Assembly (NCBI GenBank): GCA_902491375.1
Contig: CABUHE010000003.1
Coordinates: 51,439-115,438 of the forward strand
Reading direction: 5' to 3'
DNA length: 64,000 bases
Source: an uncultured Prevotella sp.
GTDB taxonomy: Bacteria > Bacteroidota > Bacteroidia > Bacteroidales > Bacteroidaceae
The position numbers and the translations under genes are program-made. The stretch's first letter is position 1, and each line of letters begins with the position of its first letter. Below are positions 7,735 to 16,673 of this stretch, piece by piece. The notes beneath the pieces are model-generated. The model saw only the letters and a program-made list of their open reading frames with translations. It did not search any database and was not told the DNA's origin.

Positions 7735-10700
7735 TGCTTCTTGTTCTTAGTTGAGTCGGCCGGTGCCTGTGGCGCGGTCTGTTTCTTCTTGAAACTGAAC
7801 ATCTCTTTAAGGTTTTGCAAGCTGCGTCGCCACGTGAAGCCCACACCATATTCTCTAATCGTACCTTCGAGCCAGTCGTAGGCGTTGTTGTCGTAATAAA
7901 GTTTCACGTATTTGTCTGAAGAGTTGCCCAAACGGTATTCTAATGTTACATTGTCAAAGAATGATTCATTCTGGTTTGTCATCTCCGAACCTGTTGAAAC
8001 CTTTCCTCCTACAACAATTCTTATTCTGTTGTTCCAGAAACGTTTTGAGAATTTGAACGAATAGTCTGTATGCGACGTGCCGCTAGCGTCGGTAGAGTTG
8101 TCCATGCCGAAGCTTAAGTCGAGCGTTCTCAGGGCGCTTCCTGTAATATTGTTTATCTCGCTTTGCAGGAATGAGTTGAGAGCGTCGTTCATTGAGAATC
8201 CGCCGGTGTTGCCGTCTGCCAGATACATTCCTGTCGTGAGCATCGTAACAGCCAGTCGTCCGCGTTGTTCCACACTCATTGATTGCAGCTCGCTGTTGAG
8301 TGTCATATCTTCCGGGGCGCTCAGTGTGAACTCAAGTCCCATGTCTGAAAGCGTCTTGGTTATGACGACTCCGCAGTCAAATTCTACCGTGCGTTCCTGA
8401 TTGCCTCCTGACGAGACGTTGGCCTTAGTGCGCTCAGTCGCAGTGATGTTTAGCTTAGGGTTCATCGGATCTCCGGTAAACTCGATGTAGCTTCCGTCGC
8501 GTATGGTGAATGTTTTTAGAGGTATTATAGGCAGAGAATATTTCATTTCGCCGTTGTCGAGAGTGTAGCGGCCTGTCAGGGTTATGTCGCCTGTAAGTCC
8601 GTATTGCATGCGCAGGCTGCCTCCGCCCATTAGGTCGATATAGTTTGAATGGTCTGTGTTAAGGTAGCAAATCACATGCGCACCGCGTGCGATGTTCATT
8701 GTGAGATCCATCTTGAAGCCAGAGAGAGGTTTGTGTTCAACGACTGTGGCTACGGTATCCTGGAAATCCACGAATTTTACAAGTTCTTCCATGCGGTTGT
8801 CTGTTGACAGTGGCGAATCACGCAGGATGTAAGACATATCGGTTGAGCCGAGTACGTCGACACGTCCGAGCATTTCAAGACGTTCCATAGGACCTTTCAT
8901 CGTAGCAAAGAAGTCGACAAATGCTTTTCCGAAAGCTATGCTGCGTCGGTTTTCTTTTGAGTCTATGATTCTCAGATCACGTCCAGTCATAGAAAGGTTC
9001 ATATTCATTGCGTTCATGTCAGAGAAGTCAACGTTGCCGTTAATTGTAAGCGGATTGTTGTTGCTTGTGTACATGTTGAACTTTTCAAACAATAGGTTGC
9101 TGCCGACAATACGAATAGGTTTATCGTCAAGACGGAGCTGTATTCCGTACTGAGAGCTTCGCATATAGCAAGAGTCAAGCAGAAGTTCGCCGTTGGCCTG
9201 AGGGCGTGACAGCGGACCGTTGATTGCAAGCTTGCCATTGGCGTAGCCTTTAAGTCTTATCATCCTATCAGGAATGAATCCGTTAAGCAGACGCATTGGC
9301 AGGCGGTCCATTGTCATATCGACATCGAGGTTCCCGTCTTCTGCAGAATTGTATGTTCCGCTTAGTTCTGCTATTTGTATGTCGTTGTTGCTGAGAACAG
9401 CATCGACGGCATGAGTACCGTCGCTTTGAGGCATGTAAACAAATTCTGTACTGATATTGCCGAGGCGGCTGCGCTCGTAAGTCATATTGTTGACAGCCAT
9501 TGATGCTGATACAGAAAAGGCGTCTTTAGCTTGGATAATGTGAAAATCTCCGTTCATTATGCCTGTAATGTTCGGCATATATGGTATGACCGTAAGGACC
9601 TTTTCCAGGTCAAACTGGTTTAGACCAATGGTCAGATCTTGCAGTGCATCGGTATTCTCGTCATTTGAATATATGTGTACACCTGTGCCGTCGTCAGCCA
9701 TAAGCTGGAGTTTTGCAGAAACGCGCTTGTCTGTTCCAAGATAAATAAAGTTGTCTTCATTGACTTTGAATTTCTTGTATCCAAGTATCGGGTCGTCGGT
9801 AAGCAGATGTATTTTCATACCTTTATCTTCCAACGATGCTTCAAAGCCCAATTTTACTCCAAGACTGTCTTTTGCATCATAGAATCTGATATTTGCTCCA
9901 GAACCTTTCTCAAATACATATCCGTCGAGCAATGCGTTGAATACATACTGCTTGTTGTCCTTATTGTTTCTGACTTGTCCGTTGTATGTACAGGTTGTCG
10001 AGTCTGATACGATGTTGAATCTTATCGTATCAAGCATAACCGAGCTGTTCTGTAGCTCAAGTAGTTGTACATTACCGTTAAGACCCATCAGCGGAGATGA
10101 AGACAAATCGATGTCTGCATCTTGGAATGTGAATCCTTTGGTGGCGATGAAGCGGCTTAAAGGATTGTCTTTGCCTGTTGTGAAATATAATTGTGCTGTC
10201 GGAAGCTTTTTGCGTAGTTGGACAATGTTAATCTGCTTACTGTCTAGTTCGGCAGAAAGCTCTTTCCCGAATTCTTCAAATTTAGACAGAATCTTTTTGT
10301 AACCGCCTTTCCCGTCAAACCGCAGATTGAAATCGCCACATTCTGTAACAAAGTGTGTTGTGTCTTTACTTGTTATTATGTCGACTTTAAGGTCGTTGGG
10401 TCTGAATGTCTGACTGGAGTCGGTTATTGCCAGGTCGCTTATAATACCATTAACGCATAGCAGGGTTTTCATGTCTGTACTGGCATTAACGTTGCATTTC
10501 AGTGCTGTTGACAATTCAGATTCTGTAAGTCTCAGACCGTACCAGTCTATATTCTTTATGTCTGCTGACAGACTTGAACTTATACTCTTAGGTGTGAATA
10601 GGGCATGAAGAGCTACTGCACCTTGTGCCAGCGGATTGTCACTGTTCAATACGGCGTTCGCATGTCCCTTGTCAATATCAGCATCAAAGCTGATTTTATC

Positions 10701-12344
10701 GAGATTGTATTCACCTAATGTGAATTTTTCGATGTTTGCTTTAACTGTTGCCTTAGTGCGTGGTGACATAATGTCTGTACCGGCACCTTTAATGTTTGCT
10801 TGTCCGGTAAGACTACCGATACCGTCAGCCGGTACGAAATGGTCTACTCTGAAGTTTCTGGCTGATAATAATGCCTTGTAAGTGTTGTGATTCGCGTCAA
10901 AAAATCCGTTTACACTTATTCTACCTCCACCTTCACTTGCTGTGAGGTCTGCGGTGTAACGCTTACCGCTGATGCCGGCTGAACCTTTAAGACTTATGTT
11001 CGCAGGAATTTTTGCAGTAATGCCTTGTGCCCTTAAGAGTTCATTTACAAAACTGAGATTATAAGTCTTAGCGTCCATATTTACAGATGCGCTAAGTTTT
11101 TCAATTTCAGTAATATTTGCAGCCTTACCTCTCATATTGATATTGAAGGCGGAAGGCAACTTTATGTTTACTCCGCTGAAGTTCAGATTCCTTGTGTTAC
11201 CGGCAACGACAGCCTTCAGACTTAAAGGTTGGTTGGGCCAGCGACGTATGAATCCTGATGGCATATTGCCGAGGAATCTCATTATGTCCTGTTTGCCTAT
11301 TGTGCAGTTCGCATATAGATTTATTCTTCCCGGATTCTTTTCGTCAAATGCGTCTAAGTCCATTGTCAGACGCGTGTCTATACTTGAATTGGGAGTTCTT
11401 AGGCTCATGGCAGGCAGGCTTATTTTTGTAGAGTCCATCATGAATTTGCCTGCAAATTCTTCTATATTGATTCCGCTTTTCTCTTTAAAAGAGCATGAAC
11501 GCAGTGAAAGACTGATGTCTGGTGAAAGGTAGTGAAGGGTGTCAATAGCAATGTTTACGTCAGTAAGACTTATGTGGTTGGGATCGAGCCCTTTTGTGTG
11601 AGGTTCGAAGTTGTTGTCGTAAGTTAGAATACCGTCTGCAAGATTGAAATTCAGGACTTTGTAAAGTCCTGAGTTTAAGTCAAAATATCCGTTTCTAGCT
11701 TCTGTCTTTCCCATGTATGCGCTAACTTGTAGCGTATCTCCTGGCATGTGAACAGTAACCTTGGTGTTTTTTATATTCAACTGGTCAACATTTATTTTCC
11801 AGTTGTTTTCGGTTTTAGTTGTGTCAGGTGGTACTGTGTCACTCAGTTCGACATTTACATTCGCGTCAGCGAGTAATGCATCGTTTACCTTTATTGTCTC
11901 TTTTCCTAAATCAATTCCGTGGCTTTTCAGATACAGTTGGCCTATATTGCCTTTTACACGTGCTTCGTGTACAAAGTTTGTGGTATTGAATTTTAAATTG
12001 TTAAACTCAAGCGCGTCAACTTCAACTTTTTTCTTAAACAGCGGCCATAGCTGTACATCAACGACAAGTCTTTTTACATCGGCTACGGTGTCTTTTATAG
12101 CTGGCAACGAGTCGTTCTGTTGTATCATTTTGAAGCCTTCAATACCTAAGTCGAGAGGAAATACTAGTTTTACATGGTCTACTGATATGTTCATGCCTGT
12201 TTGTTTTGAGGCATAAGACGTTACTTGCTTTACAGCCCAATTCTGTATTGGTGGAACATAAAGCAGTATGGCTAATATAATAAACAGTAAAAAAGGTGTC
12301 AGTACAATGCCGACGGTTAATCTTACAACATTTTTTCTTTGCAC
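7731..12344 (-). CDS. tamB: translocation and assembly module protein TamB
   Basis: Very large AsmA/TamB-type envelope protein of 1537 aa. It has one N-terminal membrane anchor (residues about 9-30, VGIVLTPFLLFIILAILLY) and a long periplasmic beta-rich body that is thought to form a lipid-conducting groove. The C-terminal TamB domain (about 1150-1500) includes GSYIEFTGDPMNPKLNI and the GRLAVTMLTTGMYL segment. The last residues (APADSTKNKKQ) are low-complexity. The tamL start overlaps its stop by 4 nt, so the two are almost certainly one operon and act as an inner-to-outer membrane bridge. Length and domain order fit the family and no frameshift is seen. Confidence 0.92.
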   Translation of the reverse strand: MQRKNVVRLTVGIVLTPFLLFIILAILLYVPPIQNWAVKQVTSYASKQTGMNISVDHVKLVFPLDLGIEGFKMIQQNDSLPAIKDTVADVKRLVVDVQLWPLFKKKVEVDALEFNNLKFNTTNFVHEARVKGNIGQLYLKSHGIDLGKETIKVNDALLADANVNVELSDTVPPDTTKTENNWKINVDQLNIKNTKVTVHMPGDTLQVSAYMGKTEARNGYFDLNSGLYKVLNFNLADGILTYDNNFEPHTKGLDPNHISLTDVNIAIDTLHYLSPDISLSLRSCSFKEKSGINIEEFAGKFMMDSTKISLPAMSLRTPNSSIDTRLTMDLDAFDEKNPGRINLYANCTIGKQDIMRFLGNMPSGFIRRWPNQPLSLKAVVAGNTRNLNFSGVNIKLPSAFNINMRGKAANITEIEKLSASVNMDAKTYNLSFVNELLRAQGITAKIPANISLKGSAGISGKRYTADLTASEGGGRISVNGFFDANHNTYKALLSARNFRVDHFVPADGIGSLTGQANIKGAGTDIMSPRTKATVKANIEKFTLGEYNLDKISFDADIDKGHANAVLNSDNPLAQGAVALHALFTPKSISSSLSADIKNIDWYGLRLTESELSTALKCNVNASTDMKTLLCVNGIISDLAITDSSQTFRPNDLKVDIITSKDTTHFVTECGDFNLRFDGKGGYKKILSKFEEFGKELSAELDSKQINIVQLRKKLPTAQLYFTTGKDNPLSRFIATKGFTFQDADIDLSSSPLMGLNGNVQLLELQNSSVMLDTIRFNIVSDSTTCTYNGQVRNNKDNKQYVFNALLDGYVFEKGSGANIRFYDAKDSLGVKLGFEASLEDKGMKIHLLTDDPILGYKKFKVNEDNFIYLGTDKRVSAKLQLMADDGTGVHIYSNDENTDALQDLTIGLNQFDLEKVLTVIPYMPNITGIMNGDFHIIQAKDAFSVSASMAVNNMTYERSRLGNISTEFVYMPQSDGTHAVDAVLSNNDIQIAELSGTYNSAEDGNLDVDMTMDRLPMRLLNGFIPDRMIRLKGYANGKLAINGPLSRPQANGELLLDSCYMRSSQYGIQLRLDDKPIRIVGSNLLFEKFNMYTSNNNPLTINGNVDFSDMNAMNMNLSMTGRDLRIIDSKENRRSIAFGKAFVDFFATMKGPMERLEMLGRVDVLGSTDMSYILRDSPLSTDNRMEELVKFVDFQDTVATVVEHKPLSGFKMDLTMNIARGAHVICYLNTDHSNYIDLMGGGSLRMQYGLTGDITLTGRYTLDNGEMKYSLPIIPLKTFTIRDGSYIEFTGDPMNPKLNITATERTKANVSSGGNQERTVEFDCGVVITKTLSDMGLEFTLSAPEDMTLNSELQSMSVEQRGRLAVTMLTTGMYLADGNTGGFSMNDALNSFLQSEINNITGSALRTLDLSFGMDNSTDASGTSHTDYSFKFSKRFWNNRIRIVVGGKVSTGSEMTNQNESFFDNVTLEYRLGNSSDKYVKLYYDNNAYDWLEGTIREYGVGFTWRRSLQNLKEMFSFKKKQTAPQAPADSTKNKKQ

Positions 12345-12440
12345 AGTATTACATGATTATAATTGTAATTAATGCAAAGTAAGTAATAATTTTGGAAAAA
12401 AAGAAATGATTTATAAATAAAGTAGTACTGTATGGCGTTT

Positions 12441-13118
12441 TTATTCTTTACATTTGCTTATTTCCTGCCAAAGTTTGTCATCAGGAATGTCGCTTTCTAC
12501 GCATATTGGCTTTTTTGATACAGGATGTATGAATTCAACTCTGCGTGCGAGCAGAGATATGCTTCCATCAGGATTACTTCGGCGTGCACCGTATTTAAGA
12601 TCGCCTTTTATTGGGCAACCTATCTTTGCAAGTTGGCAGCGTATCTGATGATGGCGTCCTGTCATAAGCTGAACTTCAACAAGAGTGTAGCGTTCTGAAT
12701 GGTTTATGACTTTGTAGTGTAGAATCGCTTTTTTTGAGCCAGGCACTTCTTTGTCATAAGCGTAGCTTTTGTTTTGCTTTTCGTTACGTGTTATCCAGTG
12801 GGTTAATGTGGCTTCCGGTTCTTGCGGCGTATTCTGGCATATCGCCCAATAAGTTTTGTGCACATCGCCGTTGCGGAACATATCGTTAAGTCTTGCTAAG
12901 GCTTTTGATGTCTTTGCGAAAACAACAAGTCCCCAAACAGGACGGTCAAGTCTATGGGCTATTCCGAGATATACATTGCCCGGCTTTGCATATTTCTCTT
13001 TGATGTAAGCTTTAACTTCATCAGCAAGTGTTCTGTCGCCGGTTTTGTCACCTTGTACTATCTCTCCGCTGCGTTTGTTGACAATAATAATGTGGTTGTC
13101 TTCGTAAATGACGTTCAT
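12441..13118 (-). CDS. RluA-family RNA pseudouridine synthase
   Basis: Cytoplasmic enzyme of 225 aa that isomerises uridine to pseudouridine in rRNA or tRNA. The catalytic motif is AHRLDRPVWG, with the active-site Asp at residue 58, followed by VFAKTSKALARLN. The C-terminal LMTGRHHQIRCQLA matches the RluA family signature. There is no N-terminal S4 domain, so it is a short single-domain member like RluA or TruC rather than RluC/RluD. The target site cannot be told from sequence. It lies between tamB and fabG on the same strand with its own spacing. Confidence 0.88.
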   Translation of the reverse strand: MNVIYEDNHIIIVNKRSGEIVQGDKTGDRTLADEVKAYIKEKYAKPGNVYLGIAHRLDRPVWGLVVFAKTSKALARLNDMFRNGDVHKTYWAICQNTPQEPEATLTHWITRNEKQNKSYAYDKEVPGSKKAILHYKVINHSERYTLVEVQLMTGRHHQIRCQLAKIGCPIKGDLKYGARRSNPDGSISLLARRVEFIHPVSKKPICVESDIPDDKLWQEISKCKE

Positions 13119-13212
13119 CTTAATTATTTCTTAAATAAATAGTTAAGGATTAAGAATATGTGCCTTTTACACAATCTTCTTAATCCTTAAATTCTGACAT
13201 TTGGTTATAATA

Positions 13213-13959
13213 TTACATGTTCATACCACCGTCAACCTGGATAACTTGGCCAGTTACGTATGAAGAAAGGTCTGAAGCCAGGAATGTGGCTACGTTTGCG
13301 ATATCTTCAACTTGACCTGCGCGGCGGAGTGGTATCTTCTGTATCCATTCTTTGCGGATGTTTTCAGGCAGAGCCTGTGTCATTGCTGTATCAATGAATC
13401 CTGGTGCAATAGCATTTGCACGGATGCCACGTGAACCAATTTCCTGACCTATACTCTTAGCAAGAGCGATAAGTCCAGCCTTTGAAGCTGCGTAGTTGCA
13501 TTGTCCTGCGTTACCGTGTACACCTACAACTGAAGCCATGTTGATTATGCTTCCGCTCTTTTGGCGCATCATGATAGGAGTACAAGCATGGATGAAGTTG
13601 AATGCTGATTTAAGGTTTACAGCAATAACTGCGTCCCACTGTGCCTCTGTCATACGCATCATGAGTCCGTCTTTTGTGATTCCTGCGTTGTTTACAAGAA
13701 TGTCGATAGAACCAAAGTCTTCTTTAACTTTGTTTACTACTTCTGCTGTCTGGGCGAAGTCGGCAGCGTTGCTTGCGTAGCCTATAGCTTTAACGCCTTT
13801 AGCAGCTATTTCTGCTTCAGTTGCTTTACCGTTCTCGTCGATTACGAGGTCTGTGAATGCAATGTTTGCTCCTTCCTCTGCAAATTTCAGTGCGATAGCT
13901 TTTCCGATACCGCGTGCAGCACCCGTGATAAGGGCTGTCTTACCTGATAATAATCCCAT
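13213..13959 (-). CDS. fabG: 3-oxoacyl-[acyl-carrier-protein] reductase
   Basis: SDR enzyme of 248 aa that reduces 3-oxoacyl-ACP with NADPH in type II fatty-acid synthesis. The Rossmann glycine motif TGAARGIG lies at 12-19 and NNAG near 90-93. The catalytic residues are Asn115, Ser143 (MASVVG), Tyr156 and Lys160 (YAASK), in the family arrangement. The C-terminal GQVIQVDGGMNM is typical of FabG. The TetR-type regulator immediately upstream on the same strand may link it to lipid control, but that is inference. Confidence 0.92.
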   Translation of the reverse strand: MGLLSGKTALITGAARGIGKAIALKFAEEGANIAFTDLVIDENGKATEAEIAAKGVKAIGYASNAADFAQTAEVVNKVKEDFGSIDILVNNAGITKDGLMMRMTEAQWDAVIAVNLKSAFNFIHACTPIMMRQKSGSIINMASVVGVHGNAGQCNYAASKAGLIALAKSIGQEIGSRGIRANAIAPGFIDTAMTQALPENIRKEWIQKIPLRRAGQVEDIANVATFLASDLSSYVTGQVIQVDGGMNM

Positions 13960-14048
13960 TTTGTTTTGTTTTATGTTATAATGAAACTTTGAAATCTAAG
14001 TTATATTGTTTAATGTAGAATCTTTTTAAATATGTATTTATTTAATGC

Positions 14049-14642
14049 TTATTTTGTTATTGATTTGCCTAATGCTCCGTATACAACCTTTGCAACGAGA
14101 GGTTTGCTTGCTTCAGGCGTCATGCCATGACCAAGTCGTCCACAGATAAACGGCACTTCAAGTCCTTTTATACAATAATGAGTAATATCTGCTACAAGTT
14201 CAACGTTTTCGATATCAAACTCACCGTCTGCTTTTCCGTCTGCATATACTTTGCGGAAAAGTTCTATTTCGTCTTCGTCGAAGTTCTTTCTGACTTTCTC
14301 AACCATCCATATATTCCGGAAGAATGCTGCGCGCAGGTTGCCGTTGCGCATTACGGTTTCCTTAATCATGTTGAGATGTGTGTAAATCAGTTCGATGATT
14401 TTTTCCTGCGGACGTATTTTTTTTGTTGCTACCTCGTCCATCTTGTCTGACAATCGTTCAAGCTCAGACTCAATAACAGCATAATAAACATCCTCTTTAC
14501 TCTTAAAATAAGTATAGAGTGTTCTGCGTCCTTTGCCAGAAGAGCGTGCAATGTCGTTCATTGTAGTGTTCTCCAAACCATTTTTTGCAAATAGTTGTCT
14601 TGCTACGTCCACTAATTTTTGTCTTGTCTTAGATATGGACAT
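14049..14642 (-). CDS. TetR/AcrR-family transcriptional regulator
   Basis: DNA-binding repressor of 197 aa. The N-terminal helix-turn-helix (about residues 6-48: ...TTMNDIARSSGKGRRTLYTYFKSKEDVY) is typical of TetR. The rest is a helical ligand domain with no recognised ligand. I chose the ATG at 14642 because a strong, locally unusual Shine-Dalgarno GAGGAGGG (14650-14657) lies 7 nt upstream. An in-frame ATG at 14675 would add 11 residues. A perfect inverted repeat inside its own promoter (14696-14715) is a likely operator, so autoregulation is probable. fabG follows 89 nt downstream on the same strand, so it could be a second target. Confidence 0.88.
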   Translation of the reverse strand: MSISKTRQKLVDVARQLFAKNGLENTTMNDIARSSGKGRRTLYTYFKSKEDVYYAVIESELERLSDKMDEVATKKIRPQEKIIELIYTHLNMIKETVMRNGNLRAAFFRNIWMVEKVRKNFDEDEIELFRKVYADGKADGEFDIENVELVADITHYCIKGLEVPFICGRLGHGMTPEASKPLVAKVVYGALGKSITK

Positions 14643-14649
14643 CTGCTTT

Positions 14650-14657
14650 CCCTCCTC
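14650..14657 (-). promoter_or_regulatory. strong Shine-Dalgarno that fixes the TetR start
   Basis: GAGGAGGG on the minus strand, 7 nt before the ATG at 14642. Most genes in this window lack any SD, so this one is noticeable and decides between two start codons. Confidence 0.7.
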
Positions 14658-14690
14658 TTGTTTGTTTTTGCACATTTAGTTTACCGTGTG

Positions 14691-14721
14691 CAAAAGTATC
14701 AATTTTATTTGATACGACAAA
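14691..14721 (-). promoter_or_regulatory. promoter of the tetR-type gene
   Basis: Minus strand TTTG (14718-14721), a 19-nt spacer, and TACTTTTG (14691-14698). Both elements match the consensus. Confidence 0.75.
14696..14715. promoter_or_regulatory. candidate TetR operator (20-bp inverted repeat)
   Basis: GTATCAA-TTTTAT-TTGATAC has two perfect 7-bp arms. It overlaps the -7 element and fills the spacer of the regulator's promoter, so a bound dimer would block transcription. It is assigned to this regulator by position only. Confidence 0.6.
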
Positions 14722-14920
14722 ATATTTCAGTTTTATTCTATAAAAGTAATGCTTGTTTTACGTTTATAGATGATTCAGTTAGCTTGTATGTTGGGTTCTG
14801 TATTATTGTTTATTTTTATTTGTTTTTCGTGTCCGTAGCATCTTTATGGCTCTGATTTTTGTCTGAATAGTGCTATTTTAACTGATTTTTAACATAATAG
14901 TCAATTTTTCTTCTTTAAAA

Positions 14921-14952
14921 TTTGTGTATTTAATAAAAAAGCAATACCTTTG
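14921..14952 (+). promoter_or_regulatory. promoter of tRNA-fMet
   Basis: TTTG (14921-14924), a 20-nt spacer, and TACCTTTG (14945-14952): an exact consensus about 40 nt before the mature tRNA 5' end. Confidence 0.8.
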
Positions 14953-14992
14953 CACTCGCAAATCAGAAATGAGATGCAGACAATTAATACAT

Positions 14993-15065
14993 CGCGGAGT
15001 GGAGCAGTTGGTAGCTCGCCAGGCTCATAACCTGGAGGTCGCATGTTCGAGTCCTGCCTCCGCAA
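14993..15065 (+). tRNA. tRNA-Met (CAT), initiator type
   Basis: Full cloverleaf: acceptor CGCGGAG/CTCCGCA, D-stem GAGC/GCTC, and anticodon arm CCAGG-CTCATAA-CCTGG. The C1-A72 mismatch marks an initiator tRNA. Position 29-41 is A-U, so only two of the usual three G-C pairs are present in the anticodon stem. The T-stem (GCATG/CCTGC) has a T-C mismatch at 52-62. CCA is not encoded (CTA follows the discriminator). Confidence 0.9.
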
Positions 15066-15073
15066 CTACAAGT

Positions 15074-15112
15074 ATCCGAGACACTTTTAAATAAAGGGTT
15101 TCGGATTTTTTT
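15074..15112 (+). terminator. terminator of tRNA-fMet
   Basis: ATCCGAGAC pairs with GTTTCGGAT (one G-U) around a 15-nt loop, followed by a run of T residues. It begins 9 nt after the tRNA. Confidence 0.85.
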
Positions 15113-15356
15113 GTTTTATACTGGGACAAATACAGGACAAATTTAGAATCTGATTTTAGTGTCTTTTATTAAATTTATTGCAATAATTTTATTTGATAAT
15201 CTTAATCCAATATTTGTTTATTTGTTTGTCTTTGGTTGAAGGATTATGAAATGTCTGATATGGTGGATTTATGGATTAAATTTATTTGGAGGAAAATATA
15301 TGTTGATTTGCATTAACGTATTACTGAAAAAACATGTTTTTATGTATAAAAGAAAA

Positions 15357-15389
15357 ACGCTAAACAGTTGATATTTAACTATTTAGCGT
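15357..15389 (-). terminator. terminator of tRNA-Arg
   Basis: Two 13-nt arms (15357-15369, 15377-15389) pair with one mismatch around a 7-nt loop and are followed on the minus strand by TTTTCTTTT. It lies 10 nt beyond the tRNA. Confidence 0.85.
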
Positions 15390-15398
15390 CTCTTGAAG

Positions 15399-15472
15399 TG
15401 ACCCCGACAGGATTCAAACCTGTAACCTTCTGATCCGTAGTCAGATGCTCTATTCAGTTGAGCCACGGGGCC
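15399..15472 (-). tRNA. tRNA-Arg (ACG)
   Basis: Full cloverleaf of 74 nt: acceptor GGCCCCG/CGGGGTC, D-stem GCTC/GAGC, and anticodon loop CTACGGA giving anticodon ACG. T-arm CAGG-TTTGAAT-CCTG. No CCA is encoded. Confidence 0.95.
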
Positions 15473-15491
15473 GTTTTTCTTAATTGCGATG

Positions 15492-15523
15492 CAAAGGTAC
15501 GCACTTTTTTTGAACCATCCAAA
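15492..15523 (-). promoter_or_regulatory. promoter of tRNA-Arg
   Basis: Minus strand TTTG (15520-15523), 20-nt spacer, TACCTTTG (15492-15499). It is an exact consensus about 20 nt upstream of the tRNA. Confidence 0.8.
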
Positions 15524-15948
15524 TTTTAGAACAACTTTTTTCAAAAAATCTTTCATTTTTTGTTTTTAGACCGTTTTTTATCCCTAAATGGCTTGTCATC
15601 CGGCTAAATTTAGCATTTGAGATTTTGGTTATACATTATTATAATGCTTGCTTGAATTAAGTTTTTTCTTTGCTTTATTTGCGATACTTGACTATCTGCA
15701 ATTATTCTTGTGCATATTTTTTGTCAAAAAGGTCTTAATATCTTATTATTAGTAGGTGTATTAATTTTTGAGAACTGACTATGACGAAGATTTATGTTAT
15801 AATTTTAATCGCAAATACACGTCTGTTGTTCTGTTTGTCGATATTATTTAGGTATTTATAAAAAAGCATAATAAATATGTGTTTATGACTGAATGTTATA
15901 GCATTTTTTTGTAATTTTGTCACCGTTTACTATATACAATAAATAAAA
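15524..15948. other. AT-rich intergenic stretch
   Basis: About 425 nt with no ORF, repeat or strong hairpin that I can support. The right end holds TAATTTTG (15912-15919), the probable -7 element for the following lipoprotein gene. The -33 region there is weak. Confidence 0.5.
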
Positions 15949-16587
15949 ATGAAGAAATTAGCTTTTGCTTTTATCGGATTGCTTGCTCTGATGGGTATTG
16001 CAAGTTGTGATAATACTGAGACTTATGCAGAACAGAGGGATAGGGAGAACGCTGCGATCAGCAGGTTTATCCGCGATTCTTCAATCACTGTTATTAATGA
16101 GACCCAGTTCAGGGAGCAGGGTTATGTTACAGATTTGTCGAAGAATGAGTTTGTACTTATGAAGAGTACAGGCGTATATATGCAGATTGTAAGAGAAGGT
16201 TGTGGAGAGAAAATAAAGAACGGTGAGACTACAGATGTATTGTGCCGTTTTACGGAACGTAATCTGCTGACTGACTCTATACAGCTTACAAACGATATTC
16301 TTGCATTTGCATCAATACCGGAAAAGATGAATGTTACTAATACGAATGGAACATTTACTGCGTCGTTTGACCAGAATTCAAGTCTGATGTATACTTTCTA
16401 TGGCAGTACTTCAGTACCATCGGGCTGGCTTGTTCCGCTTAATTATATTAATGTAGGCAGGCAGACAACACCGGATAAGGAAATAGCAAAGGTTAATCTG
16501 ATTGTTCCAAGTACTCAGGGACATCAGTCTGCTTCTTCAAATGTTTATCCGTGTTATTATACTATAACCTACGAAAAGGGAAGATAA
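15949..16587 (+). CDS. DUF4827-type lipoprotein
   Basis: Predicted lipoprotein of 212 aa. The signal peptide MKKLAFAFIGLLALMGIASC puts the lipobox cysteine at residue 20. The rest agrees with my memory of DUF4827 proteins of Bacteroidales (DLSKNEFVLMKSTGVYMQIVREGCGEKIK, then SSLMYTFYG, VPSGWLVPLNYI and NVYPCYYTITYEKG). The fold may resemble an FKBP-type domain, but catalytic function is unproven. It sits just upstream of glmM on the same strand, separated by a long hairpin (16599-16653) that could end or attenuate the transcript. A -7 element lies at 15912-15919. Confidence 0.82.
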   Translation: MKKLAFAFIGLLALMGIASCDNTETYAEQRDRENAAISRFIRDSSITVINETQFREQGYVTDLSKNEFVLMKSTGVYMQIVREGCGEKIKNGETTDVLCRFTERNLLTDSIQLTNDILAFASIPEKMNVTNTNGTFTASFDQNSSLMYTFYGSTSVPSGWLVPLNYINVGRQTTPDKEIAKVNLIVPSTQGHQSASSNVYPCYYTITYEKGR

Positions 16588-16598
16588 CAAACCTTATT

Positions 16599-16653
16599 AA
16601 AAGTCAGGAACCATAAAAAGACATTGATTTTCTTTCATTGGTTTCTGACTTTT
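16599..16653 (+). terminator. hairpin between the DUF4827 gene and glmM
   Basis: Two 15-nt arms (16599-16613, 16639-16653) pair with one mismatch around a 25-nt loop and end in TTTTAATTATT. It lies 12 nt after the upstream stop and 20 nt before the glmM ATG, so it may terminate, attenuate or process the message. Confidence 0.6.
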
Positions 16654-16673
16654 AATTATTAATCATAATTGTT

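Noticed and set aside
11137..12216. Plus-strand ORFs of 131-151 codons opposite tamB
   Set aside because: They are Phe/Ser-rich shadow frames of tamB with no start signal or family resemblance.
15124..15142. Direct repeat GGGACAAAT/AGGACAAAT after tRNA-fMet as an attachment-site remnant
   Set aside because: No integrase, no second copy at a distance and no tRNA duplication were found; nine-base matches in AT-rich DNA are weak evidence.
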